23,537 bases of DNA from Rhynchonema sp. JSB1_4. Its lineage: Eukaryota; Nematoda; Chromadorea; Monhysterida; Xyalidae. Shown here piece by piece: positions 10,201 through 19,396 of the stretch. The position numbers were made by a program, and so were the translations under genes. The stretch covers positions 1-23,537 of the forward strand of contig JASAMV010005212.1 of NCBI GenBank assembly GCA_030248065.1, in the 5' to 3' direction. The notes beneath the pieces are model-generated. The model was not told the origin of the DNA. It was given only the letters and a program-made list of their open reading frames with translations, and did not search any database. Within the stretch, counting starts at the first letter, position 1. Each line of letters opens with the position of its first letter.

Positions 10201-10356
10201 TCAAACCGTTCATGTTTCATACTGTACCAAACACCAAATAGTTGACAGTCTATCCGCAGTTACACGAATTGCAGCGAGGGTTGCGTTTCTAATCATATGG
10301 CTGATGTTTCAGATTTTATTAAGAAATGCATGGCTGGTCCATTCCCCGAGGGTTAA
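7225..10356 (+). CDS. Myosin essential (alkali) light chain, complete, 5 exons
   Basis: The essential light chain is a calmodulin-like EF-hand protein that wraps the myosin lever arm in muscle. Exons are 7225-7231, 8451-8594, 9262-9429, 9865-9942 and 10313-10356 (441 bp, 146 aa). All four introns are phase 1 and the sums close exactly. The first exon carries only ATGGCCG before gtgagt, like the tiny first exons of other light-chain genes. Diagnostic blocks are [73 protein letters not shown] and the C-terminal [13 protein letters not shown]. The third EF loop starts at D87 and ends at E98. The C-terminal AGPFP resembles nematode and mollusc chains. Intron 1 (1219 bp) holds two MITEs, intron 2 a foldback and intron 3 a minisatellite that starts at the donor. 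Introns 3 and 4 end in TGATGTTTCA(CA)G. Exon 3 uses the weak donor gtcggt. An AG after a pyrimidine tract near 7200 could be a trans-splice acceptor. Confidence 0.95.
7396..7779. mobile_element. Harbinger-like MITE in light-chain intron 1
   Basis: Inverted ends of about 62 bp begin GGCGCGCGTATACTCGTTCC at the left. The right end, read inwards on the other strand, is GGCTGCGCGTATACTCATTC. TAA flanks both sides (7393-7395 and 7780-7782). A 3-bp TAA/TTA duplication with termini starting GG is typical of PIF/Harbinger elements. The interior of about 260 bp has no transposase and contains a 10-bp hairpin (GTTCCTCCAC). The superfamily call is inference. Confidence 0.75.
7801..8078. mobile_element. 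TA-flanked MITE, copy A
   Basis: The ends are TTGGTCGCACAATGATC and, inverted, TTGGTAGCACAATGACTTG, with TA on each side (7799-7800 and 8079-8080). The 278-bp body matches, in opposite orientation, the element at 14221-14494 in the STAT gene. Shared segments include aagaattcatcaaatcaatc and the complement of gaaaatgttttgtgagaatc. TA duplication suggests the Tc1/mariner group. Confidence 0.8.
8072..8356 (-). other. Antisense open frame with a membrane segment inside light-chain intron 1
   Basis: The minus-strand frame encodes 94 codons from an ATG lying inside a reverse copy of the TGATGTTTCA motif. A strong hydrophobic segment ([19 protein letters not shown]) is followed by an acidic stretch (GDTEEQ). 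A consensus donor gtgagt occurs after IISD at about 8136-8141 (plus coordinates), so this could be one exon of a nested minus-strand gene. No family is recognised and no partner exon was found. The last 22 codons overlap the end of MITE copy A, or lie next to it, if the donor is not used. It could be chance. Confidence 0.25.
8719..8883. repeat. Foldback (near-perfect inverted repeat) in light-chain intron 2
   Basis: Arms of about 42 bp (8761-8802 and about 8819-8860) are almost perfect complements around a TCACGTGA centre. Outer flanks 8719-8738 and 8861-8883 also pair (tgtatactctg). The left arm carries an extra segment of about 18 bp (gagaaacttttcaaccgc), so the two halves are not identical. 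No target duplication is obvious. It could be a short foldback transposon remnant or a hairpin in the pre-mRNA. Confidence 0.85.
9430..9615 (+). repeat. 34-bp minisatellite beginning at a splice donor
   Basis: Five full units of a 34-bp repeat (gtcggttactgtaatgaccg then taagctgtcactct) start at 9430, 9464, 9498, 9532 and 9566. A 16-bp partial unit starts at 9600. The first base is the donor of light-chain exon 3. The exon end TGTCACTCG resembles the unit end tgtcactct, so the array appears to have grown from the exon-intron junction. Full units look identical to one another, suggesting recent expansion. Confidence 0.95.
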
Positions 10357-10440
10357 ACGTCGCGAGCCAACGTGCTTCCACCATCGAACTCTGTCTCACT
10401 ATGTGCATAATTTATATGTCCATCGATTGTATTGATGTTT

Positions 10441-10525
10441 CACAACAACAACAACAACACACCTACACAACACTGCCAAGTGCAAACCAGATAACAACAA
10501 CAACAACAACAACAACAGCGACACA
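10441..10525 (+). repeat. CAA-rich microsatellite in light-chain 3' UTR
   Basis: Two CAA runs, separated by about 45 bp of non-repetitive sequence, follow the light-chain stop. The first directly follows a TGATGTTTCA copy at 10433-10442. Confidence 0.85.
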
Positions 10526-10641
10526 AACTGGCAACAACAACACCGTCGAATTTCTGATTCAATATTTATTTCCATTTGTGATCTAATTCATCAACACTGT
10601 TCTGCTCAGTTATATATTCGCTAGCTGCTTTTATATATCGT

Positions 10642-10647
10642 AATAAA
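10642..10647 (+). terminator. AATAAA polyadenylation signal, myosin light chain
   Basis: A consensus hexamer lies about 285 nt after the light-chain stop codon and is the first AATAAA downstream. Confidence 0.6.
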
Positions 10648-11390
10648 CAACGTCAACAACAACATTGTCATGTGATTTTTTTTTATTTGCAACAGAGAGA
10701 ACGGCCTTTCTGCAATTTAAACCGGAACATCAAAGTCAACAACAATAGGAAAATCATTATATTGTAGGAACAAATTATTAAACGTTGTTGTCTGAGTATG
10801 CGCTGTTCCATAAAATGGCATTTTACTGAAATATTTCCTGATAATATGGTTCTGCTGACGTACCACACAGACATACAAGTTACTCAGAACAGTCAATCAC
10901 ATCCTGAAAAAAAAACAGGAATATTTCTCGAAAAAATTGAATTTGCTAAAACCGGGTGGGTCCCGCATAACAATGGTTATAATAAACTGATATAAGTACA
11001 GTATCCTTACAAATGATTGAGTTTATCAAATCGGGTATCTGCTTTGTTTCAGGTTTTGCTAAAACTCGGTTGGCAGGTGTCGGTTTCAAACTAGGCGATC
11101 GGCTTGGGCATTGTTCAGGTTGGAGTCTGCATCAAAACGATCATAACGGTCCGAAATCCACATTTTTTCAGTTCAATCTTGCAAGTTGTATTGAACATCG
11201 GCTGATGTTTCACGGTTTACTGTACCACAGAAAAGGCAGCCTTTGAAATGCAACCAGATCAATTCAGGACCGTACCGAACCAAACAAGACAAAGTAAGAC
11301 AGAATGTACATATTTCAATGAAACCTTATCAGCACCAGACATGACACACAGACGCACGCAGATGGTGAACGAACAAAGGTCGGTGGTGCC

Positions 11391-11398
11391 TATAAAAG
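11391..11398 (+). promoter_or_regulatory. TATA box of the STAT gene
   Basis: TATAAAAG lies 111 bp upstream of the STAT start codon, preceded by GC-richer DNA. Spacing allows a start site near 11420 and a leader of about 80 nt. A tract ending catacag at 11481 could alternatively accept a spliced leader. Confidence 0.55.
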
Positions 11399-11501
11399 CA
11401 CCGCGTGTATCATAATTGTTTTGTTTACTGTCCGGAATACCAAAAATATTGCTTCGGTGACACCATATTAAGCTTCATACAGTAAAATTCGAAGCTTGAA
11501 A

Positions 11502-14500
11502 ATGTCGTTTGATCTGGATTCAAGCGCGAATTTCGACGCAAAAGCCGCCGATGACGTACAGGAGCTCGCCAGCCATTTGTCAAGTTAGTACGGTATAGCC
11601 TGAGTGTTATGTTACTTTCTAGTTTATTGTGCTATTAAAAAATTCAGTTTGCCAATGCAACTTTTTGTATCCGAATTCATGAAAATTGATAATTCCTTTT
11701 CTCAGATCAATTGAACGCGCTCACGGCGTTGGAAATCGGCGAGACTGGTGCTGCATGCGATACAGTGGAACGGGAAAAGATATTGGTGAGTGTCTTGGAG
11801 AGCTCGCTGGTGCATTTGCACTGATGATGGCCGGGTGCACCGTCAGTCTGGGAAAACAGCGCGAGCCTGGAAGGCGAACAGGCGCAATTTACTTTGTTTC
11901 ATTCATTCGATTCAATTGGCGTCTGTCTGTGACCAAGTGCAAAACGGTGTTTAGATTGTGTCGACATGCGCCGCACTATATGACATTGACAACAATTCGA
12001 GCTTGGTCCCATTTCAGTTAGGGGTTAGAGGGATATGTCAACCAATCCCATTCCGGTCACCGTAAACAGGAAGGACTGTACCATGTAGAGTATTACAGTG
12101 ACCCATCACACATCCATTTTATACCTGCACAGGCGCACGCCGAAGACTGTCTATCTACACACGGCATGAACAAACTGACGCAAGCACTGACCAACTGCAA
12201 AACGGCTGTGCGTGCGCACAAAAGTTGGCATGAGCGCACGCAATACGTGTTACATGACTGGGTTACGTGTGATACGATTGTGAACGCTGCGCGCTCGATG
12301 TAAGTGTGATGTTTCATAATCAGATGCCCGTGATGTGCATTTATGCATACATGTTTTTTGGTTCGAGTGAGCCATATATTCAAGTTCAGGGTTTTGTCTG
12401 TTGTGGCTTCGGAACTGACTATCGAGTTCCTTGTACCGAAAGAGGGTACGGACAAAACAGCGGGTTTGAGGCCAGCCTACACTGCTTTAGGTTTAGGCTT
12501 AGGCCTACGCTGCCCACAGCAATACCTATTAAATGGCTGCTGTCTTTCAAAAACCGCTGTTTTATCCGTCACACCAAAAAGCAGACTGCAGCCCTTTTTG
12601 TTTTGAACTCTGCCGTTTTCATGGGCAGGTACGATACTCTTGGGCAAGCCGCGGCAATCTGCCGTTGATTTTATGTTTTTGACGAAGATGACTATCGCTG
12701 ATGTTTCATTTTGCAGTTGCCGCACGACGGCCGAATGCATGATCGACTGTATGCGCATTTGTGAGAAATTGACAAACATGGGAACATTGGTCGCAGCACG
12801 ATCACTGGTTATTGAGCACGAATTGAATGAAATGCTCGTTGAATTGATCACAAGGTAATGCCATTTGCGAAAGGAGGTCGTTAAAAATGTGGTGACTGAC
12901 GTCAGTGTCATGTTCAGCAGACAAAGTTGTTGTAAATAACCGTTTTTGACCAAACACCACATTGCTGTTTATTTGCGTCACGTACAAAATACGCAAGATC
13001 AGCGGGCTGGTTGTTCAGTTCTTATCAGCACAACATGCAGGAAAGTGACTGTTCCGGAAAAGGTTCGGAGGGGACAGAGAGAGAAAACAGCAAGTGATTT
13101 GTGGAAACGTGCGTTTGTCAGCGTAAACACAATTTTCAAATTTCATTCGATCCCGATCATGCCACCAACAAAAAGAGGGTACGGACAGTATTTTCCCTGA
13201 TTATCAAGGCCGATTACTGATATTATTTTTCAGCAGTCTCATCGTTCGTGTGTTCGTCGGCAACGATGATGTGCCGTTGGTCGTCAACGTCAAATCCGAT
13301 GCGAGCGTCCAAGTCGAGTGAGTGTGTGATGTTTCATCGTACCGTGTGCATTTTTTATTTTTATAAGTGAACATTTTCTGATTGGTTTGATAGGAAAAAA
13401 AAGAAAACAACGAAAGAGACGGGAAACCGAACACACAAACACACAAAAAAACACAAACAAAAAAAAAAAAAAAAAAAAAAAACTATCAATCTAGCGTTAA
13501 CCTCGAACTTGCATAAAGCTGCAGTATCCTTTATTATGATGAAAACTTTTCATTGGTTTGGTGGTTATCCATCAGACGTTGGACACACTCTTTAAACAAG
13601 CATTTCACATATGCGCGCACTTCAGACTGGCGTGCCACGTGCCATCACTGAGCGATCAGTTGAACTTGGCGAGTTGCCAACTGCGGTTGAGCAACGCCGA
13701 AGGTGCCCTGAGCACCACCAGGCAGTTGGACAAAAGAAGCGGACGCACTACGTATCACGCGCTGGCCATTGGTCGTATTCTACAATCGGCAGCCGAGGTC
13801 GGGCACTTTATAAAAAGTTGAGATATTGGTGCCGTGCGTAAAAGCGCAGTCGTGCTTTCATCCATAGATGGTTTCACTATAAAAGATAGAACTTACATAC
13901 TTATGTAAGATGGACTGCGCGTGTATGGTAAATTAACAAATCGGGCGCGACCAACGGTAAAATGAATCGAACAAACTAGAAATCTCGGTTTCAGAATTGA
14001 TTTGGAAATTAAATTTCGAATAGGAAAAAAAGACAAATATTGAAATGTAAGCAATTTTTGTAAAATGTTTCAGCGCTTTGAGTCGATATCGACGAGCACC
14101 AGCTTCGATGTGATCGGCACTTTCGTGTTACGCGAACACGCATTTACCGTTCAGGTACGATTAAAAATTTGGTCAGACCGATAATGTAGGACGGTTATCA
14201 TCGCAAACCACTGACACATATTGGTTGCAGAATGACTTTATAAGAATTTGTCAAATTTTTTTCCTGAATCGTAAAGAGGGAAAGTGACGGGGCAATGACG
14301 TTACGGTGCATGATCGCACACAAAGCATGTAGTATAGAGAATGTTTCAGACCTGCGGCAACGTGGTTGATCTGCTGGATTATTTTCAGCTGAAAATGTTT
14401 TGTGAGAATCGCAAACAGCGCAGTGGTTAAACGTGACTGATCTTGAAAATCAGGATTGATTTGATGAATTCTTATCTGGTCATTGTGCGACCAATACCGA

Positions 14501-17500
14501 CTGAAACTTTGATGCATAATTCTGACCTGAAGTGATGAACGCGGAACAACCGTGCAGGTTAATTTCATTGCGTGAAACAAGTGTGTGAACGACATGTGTA
14601 TTACCCACCTTGCAATCAGCCAAGTGAAAATCTATTCACAGACATCATCGCTACCGTTCACCTTCACCGTGCCGCACACTCCGCCCACCCTTGTGTGCAG
14701 CATCATGTGGCAAAGTATGGGACTGCAGTTGAACAACGCCGCGGCCATTACCGATGTTGCACAAACGCTGACAAGTTGGTGTTATACATGTACATATACA
14801 AAAATATGTTGGATTGTTCTGAAAATTAGTGCCGTGCGTGTAAATGAACATTGGACGCCTGAGCGAGCTAGTATGTGTAAGGCTGTGAGCAGAAAAATGT
14901 CCGGAATGCGGAATTGGTTTAAAAACAGCAACTCCTTAAAGGGGCCGCGACATCATTATTTTTCACGATGCACCGCCTGATTTTATGTCAGAAATTGAAA
15001 GACGACATCCGAAGGAACACGTCTTACAAAGACAACAACATTGACCCGCGTTGTTTTCAGCATGAAAATCACTCCCGAACATCGAATGTCAGGAACAAAA
15101 GTCAGTTTGCTGTAGTCGCTCGGCTGCTTGAAAATCAGGCATCGAGCTCAAAAAATTATGATATGGACTCGGTGCTTATGTAATATCTGCGAAACATTTT
15201 TCCGGCAACCAGCTCCAAGCACCTGTCGACGTTGCAATTTCTGTGGCAGCTGAAATGTTTCGCAAATATTACATAAGCGCCGAGTCCATATCATATTTTT
15301 TTGAGCTCGATGCCTAATCTTCAGGCGGCCAAGCGACTACAGCAAACTGACTTTTGTTCCTGACATTCGACGTTCGGGGGTGATTTTCATGCGGAAAACA
15401 GCGCGAGTCAGTGTTGTTGTCTTTGTAAGACATGTTCCTTCGGATGTCGTCTTTCAATATTTCTGACATAAAATCAGGCGGTGTATCGTGAAAAATAATA
15501 ATGTCGCGCCCCCTTTAACTGTAAAGGCAAACTACGCCAACACGAGCGCGATTTCGGAGGTGGTAGATTAGTGAAACATTCACACGTGGCTGCTGATTTG
15601 GGAAACGTTACACGTTGTGGAATACAACGTGGTGCATGAGGATTTCTCTTTCTTTGTGTTTTGCTTGTGCACCAACTCCGAAATCGGGCTCGTGTTGGCA
15701 TAGTTTGCCTCTACAGCTAAAGCCCTGTCCCTCCAAGAAAATGTTTCAAAGTCTGTTTGGCACGTTAGGGCTATGATGACCACGCTGGTTTTTATTCCGC
15801 ATTCCGCGTTTATCTGCTCACAGCCTGACGGACACGCGTGTACAGTACACAGTGAGACGTTCGGCAACGACCACTTTAAAAATATTCAGTTGGCGCCAAT
15901 TGTTGGTGACTTGCATTTGCGTTATGGTGCGGTAACGGCAAAGAGGGACACTACAAAGTGGGCGGACTCCACTGTACTGCGGACATACAGTATAGCCGCA
16001 TCTTTATCTTTGCGTGTGACACGCAGCCTGAGCTGCCTCCACACTCACGCGCGCACGGCACTAACATTCTAAACTCCGTTTTAATACAACTCTCAAAATT
16101 CAGATTTATTCGGCAAACTGACCCAAACGCGCGCGATGAACCAATCTGAAATCGATACGATCACACAACGCTTGTTCGAGGTCAGCGATCGGCAACCGAT
16201 AGTCGAAATGAAAACGTTGATGGTACGTAAATGTGGACTGGCTGATGTTTCACTGATTTTTGTCATCAAATGGCCTTGCGATCTGGTGTAAAACCGAGCC
16301 ACACTATCGACAAACTGACTGGAAATTATGCGATTTCGAATGTCAAAGGTTGATGGGCACGATGTATAAAATTTAACGACTCTACTAAGCTCCGAAGTTT
16401 GTCTTTTGGATCACACGATGATCAGAGGTAGTTTCCCACTAACGATTGCCGGTTTACTATTCAACGCACCTGCTGCAGGTCAAATAATAATAAATCAAAA
16501 GCGCACTGATGATGCATACAAATCACATGGTGCAAACAACGCATGCGTTTGTGAACCACTTCACATAATACTGTAGTAAACCCATAATTTTCAGACCAAA
16601 CCCCTCAAACAACACCTGTTCGGTTCGCAAACTCGGTTGCGCTTTTCGTTCGTCGCGTGGATCACCAGCGCTGTCAACTTGCTCAATCTGGATCAAACCA
16701 GGACTGTTGCGTTGATGTATAAAAATGGGTGAGTATATGTTTACTGTATATACACGCGAAGTTGCTCGTTGCTTCGGCGGGTGCCTGACCATTGATTGAC
16801 ACAGCATGCATTATTGAGAAGCCACTGTACGCACCAACGTGCAGAGCGTTGAATTCGAATAATTATGCAACCAAGCAATTTTCCAGCTGCAAAATCAAAC
16901 ATATACCGTTCGTACATGATTCTGATGCGCAGTTATTTTGAGTTCCAATCTGCAATTGATCTCACGCTTCACTTTATACGAACAGTCCAAAACAGCGTTT
17001 GAAAAGAACGGGTGCTCTTCATGTCTGTACATCGCTCCTGCATGTGTCCCTTTGATGTTCTGCAAAACCGGCCGTCACTCCCCCAAACGTTGTGCGAACG
17101 ATTTGCGTCAACCACGTCACAATTGGTCCCATTATTCTTGCAGCGTGATTCATGGTTTCATCGAGCGTGCACGCAGCGAGCAATTGTTGTTGGCGGCGCA
17201 GTCCAAGTTCAAGCTGGCATCATTCAAGTGCGTGAGAGTGAGACAACAGGCTTGTAGTACTGTGGTCAAATCAAGTCGTCACATCAAGCAGTCAAGTCAC
17301 ATGTATTACTTCTCGCGCTCATTTGGTGCTATGCTTGATTTGACGATAAGATCCAACAACTTGATTTGACGACGGTGCTCTTAGCCCGACAACATATAAA
17401 GGCAGTGTACGGAAGGTTGTCACTCAGCCCCCGAATACCGTAACCCACCGTAATTTTGATCTGCAAGGATCGTGTCGGTCGAGATCATTTTGTTTTTTAT

Positions 17501-18750
17501 CTATGTTTTGCGTGTTAGCGCCAACACCAACCAACATTTCGGAGTTTTGGTGATCGACGCGCACGATGACAATTTCCAGCTTGCTGCCGCTAATACACGT
17601 GTCGATAAGCAGCGATCAGCATGGGTCTCGCAACGATCTCGCTTGCGGTGGGTTACGGTATTCGGGGGCTGAGTGACAACCTCCCGTAGACTGCCTTTAC
17701 TTGGTGATTTCTCTAGAATTGCAAGTTCTATAGTTAATTTCAAAATTCAAAAAAAAACAAATTAAAAAAAAAATCAAAATCAAATCTGCAGATTGCGGTT
17801 CACCTACGGTCATTGCGGCACGTTGAGTGTCGACCGACTAGACAGGACCACCGGCAGTGTTGTCTGTATCGGACCCATTGGCCTCAAGCTCGCACGCGGA
17901 GCACCCATCAACACGGTCATTGGACGGTTGGGAAATGTTGGTTTGGTGGTTTTTTTCGCTCTCCGATTTTCTATGGCCTCTTGTCTGACCGTATTGATCA
18001 AACTTGGTGATCGGATCCATTTCTGCTTTGGTCATGCACTGCGGCACGAAAGTCACATGACAAAAGCAGCAGCAATCCGATCGGCAAGTTTGATGCCGTC
18101 AAGGATATTGTGAAACGGGGCTTTTTGATCGTCGATCCGTTTTTGCAGAAGGGTGGTGCACCAGGGCATCGTCAGTACCTCGTGACACAAAACATATTCG
18201 AGCTGATTTGATGATGCTCAAACTGGGTGATCCAGTCCGTTGCACGTGTAATGCCCCGTTCCGATCCATGCTTCGTCGTGGGATGTGACATCGTCCATGA
18301 ATCACGATCTAAATATATCCATAATACTCCATCAATAAATCAATATTCCAGACTAACGACGTAGCGTACTGTTCAATCGGTGATTCAACGGACTCAATCG
18401 AGCTGTTGTCCAAGCGTTCGCTGTTGTGCGCGTACAGCGCGATCGTGCGTCAGCCGGGTGGCCAGTCATTCCATGCGGTCAGTCAACGTAGTGAAACATC
18501 ACATGCCCACACACTCGGACCACATTTGACAATCACAGCAAACAATTCAAATGACACTGCCGTCGAGTCAGGCAACAGTGGCAAAGCGCGACGTAACAAT
18601 TCCGAGCCGACGCTGAGTGAAACATCAGCTAGCGAGCCAGCCGCCGCCGCAGCACGCCGGCATCACCTATCAACCGCCGGCGGTGGTTGTATGCCGTGTC
18701 TACGTGCCACTAAGGGCGTCGCCAAATGTCTATGGCATTTGTGTCGATGA
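11502..18750 (+). CDS. STAT transcription factor, 13 predicted exons
   Basis: STAT proteins are latent cytoplasmic factors that dimerise through an SH2 domain after tyrosine phosphorylation and enter the nucleus. Exons: 11502-11583, 11706-11785, 12133-12299, 12717-12854, 13234-13317, 13626-13797, 14074-14154, 14642-14774, 16104-16222, 16595-16728, 17144-17227, 17792-17936 and 18352-18750 (1818 bp, 605 aa). All joins are in phase. Coiled-coil residues lie at about 30-155 and end in LVELITSSLIVRVF, matching the family's LIQSSFVVE block. The DNA-binding beta-sandwich is about 156-290 (TSSLPFTFTV, then SIMWQSMG for the family's SILWYNML). The linker is about 313-396 (MNQSEIDTITQRLF, FSFVAWITSAVNLLN). 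The SH2 domain begins VIHGFIERARSEQLLL, with the phosphotyrosine-binding Arg at R427 in FKLRFTYGHCG. The usual N-terminal domain of about 130 aa is absent. The Ser/Asn/Ala-rich last exon is the least certain part; an alternative 3' end exists at 18870. Three donors are weak (gtcggg, gttggt twice). Confidence 0.85.
12487..12504 (+). repeat. Interstitial telomere-like hexamers (TTAGGY x3)
   Basis: TTAGGT, TTAGGC and TTAGGC lie in tandem in STAT intron 3. TTAGGC is the nematode telomere repeat. Three units could arise by chance or by break repair. Confidence 0.6.
13459..13482 (+). repeat. A24 tract in STAT intron 5
   Basis: An uninterrupted A run follows an ACAAA-rich stretch. There is no obvious retroposon body beside it. 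Confidence 0.85.
14221..14494. mobile_element. TA-flanked MITE, copy B, in STAT intron 7
   Basis: This 274-bp element is the inverse-orientation partner of 7801-8078. Its ends are TTGGTTGCAGAATGACTTTA and, inverted, TTGGTCGCACAATGACCAGA, with TA at 14219-14220 and 14495-14496. It lies entirely within the intron 14155-14641. Confidence 0.8.
14936..15518. mobile_element. 583-bp near-palindromic element in STAT intron 8
   Basis: Arms of about 265 bp (14936-15199 and about 15254-15518) are inverted copies with scattered differences, around a central loop of about 54 bp. The outer ends read TTAAAGGGGCCGCGACATC and, inverted, TTAAAGGGGGCGCGACATT. TTAA occurs at both borders, as piggyBac-type insertions duplicate, but the internal terminus is not a classic piggyBac sequence, so the class is open. 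It has no transposase. Intronic RNA of this element would form a long double-stranded hairpin. Confidence 0.85.
15510..15729. repeat. Second inverted-repeat element abutting the 583-bp palindrome
   Basis: Left arm 15512-15562 (tttaactgtaaaggcaaact then acgccaacacgagcgcgatt) pairs with right arm about 15671-15727. It overlaps the last bases of the preceding palindrome. A related one-arm copy lies at about 20397-20432 in the tectonic gene, also followed by a gtgaaacatt sequence. Confidence 0.7.
17262..17374. mobile_element. Short element with inverted ends in STAT intron 11
   Basis: GTCAAATCAAGT near 17265 is inverted near 17370 (ACTTGATTTGAC). The interior carries the block shared with FAIM intron 1. 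Target duplication is not clear. Confidence 0.5.
17399..17697. mobile_element. TA-flanked MITE with long inverted ends, STAT intron 11
   Basis: Inverted ends of about 52 bp start AAGGCAGTGTACGGAAGG at the left and, inverted, AAGGCAGTCTACGGGAGG at the right. They continue through a well conserved GTCACTCAGCCCCCGAATAC block. TA flanks both sides (17397-17398 and 17698-17699). The 299-bp element lies about 95 bp upstream of the SH2-encoding exon 12. Tc1/mariner affiliation is inferred from the TA. Confidence 0.85.
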
Positions 18751-19396
18751 TGTTTCACATGATTCGACGTTCCAGGACTAACGTGCATATATCAAGCGTT
18801 CAATCAGGCGGCGACTATAATTAAGCACACGCTCAATGTGTTGTACACTAAGTTCGGCAATTCAAAATAGTCACGAACCTCTTCACTCATGAAGGACTCC
18901 CGCAAGAACTGAGTAGCATACTTTCGTGTTTTGTACACTATGCTGTATTTAATCGCGTGTGTATGTACATTTGGCATATTATACGCGCTTTTTTTTGTTG
19001 CTTCGAAAAAGAAATTTGAGTTTGAAATTTGAAATTACAGCTTTGAGTTTGATATTGAGCATTCAAAATTCATTGCACAAAAAAACAGTTGCACAGCAAC
19101 AAAAAAAGACAAAACACAAAAAATGTAGAGTAGGTAGTGCGTGTGTATCGCTTTAGCAGTGTTCTTTTTTATTATGCCACGCAACGAATATCGTAAACAA
19201 ATGTGCCCATCATGGGAAATTTGATCACGCATTAAAACATAGCTCAAACCAAATGAGCCCAAATTTAGTTATATAGTGAGATGTGTGTACCACAATTTTT
19301 AGATCGTACACCTAGACAGCCCAAGGCATCGTCACCCAATAAATGCCGGCTACCGCCAGCACTGATGAGCACCCCATCACCAACGCATACGCATAA
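18751..19396. other. Convergent 3' region between STAT and tectonic
   Basis: The two genes end tail to tail about 650 bp apart. The segment holds a possible alternative last STAT exon (18776-18870, plus strand), the tectonic polyadenylation signal and AT-rich DNA. No independent gene is seen. Confidence 0.6.
19168..19173 (-). terminator. AATAAA polyadenylation signal, tectonic gene
   Basis: Minus-strand AATAAA lies about 225 nt after the predicted tectonic stop. Confidence 0.55.

Larger units (their letters stand above)
10357..11501. other. Light-chain 3' UTR and STAT upstream region
   Basis: After the polyadenylation signal no exon was recognised. A direct repeat of gctaaaaccgggtggg (near 10947) reappears in altered form near 11056. 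One TGATGTTTCA copy lies at 11203-11212. The TATA box at 11391 marks the likely STAT core promoter. Confidence 0.5.

Noticed and set aside
14968..15183. 71-codon frame as a gene
   Set aside because: It lies wholly within one arm of the 583-bp palindrome and is mirrored by the other arm; it shows no family features.
18000..18209. Extra STAT exon reading PIGKFDAVKDIVKRGFLIVD
   Set aside because: The same DNA recurs in altered form near 20084 and 21820 (accaagttcgat) and joins the ggtgcaccagg repeat, so it is better explained as a dispersed repeat. It also does not match STAT sequence.
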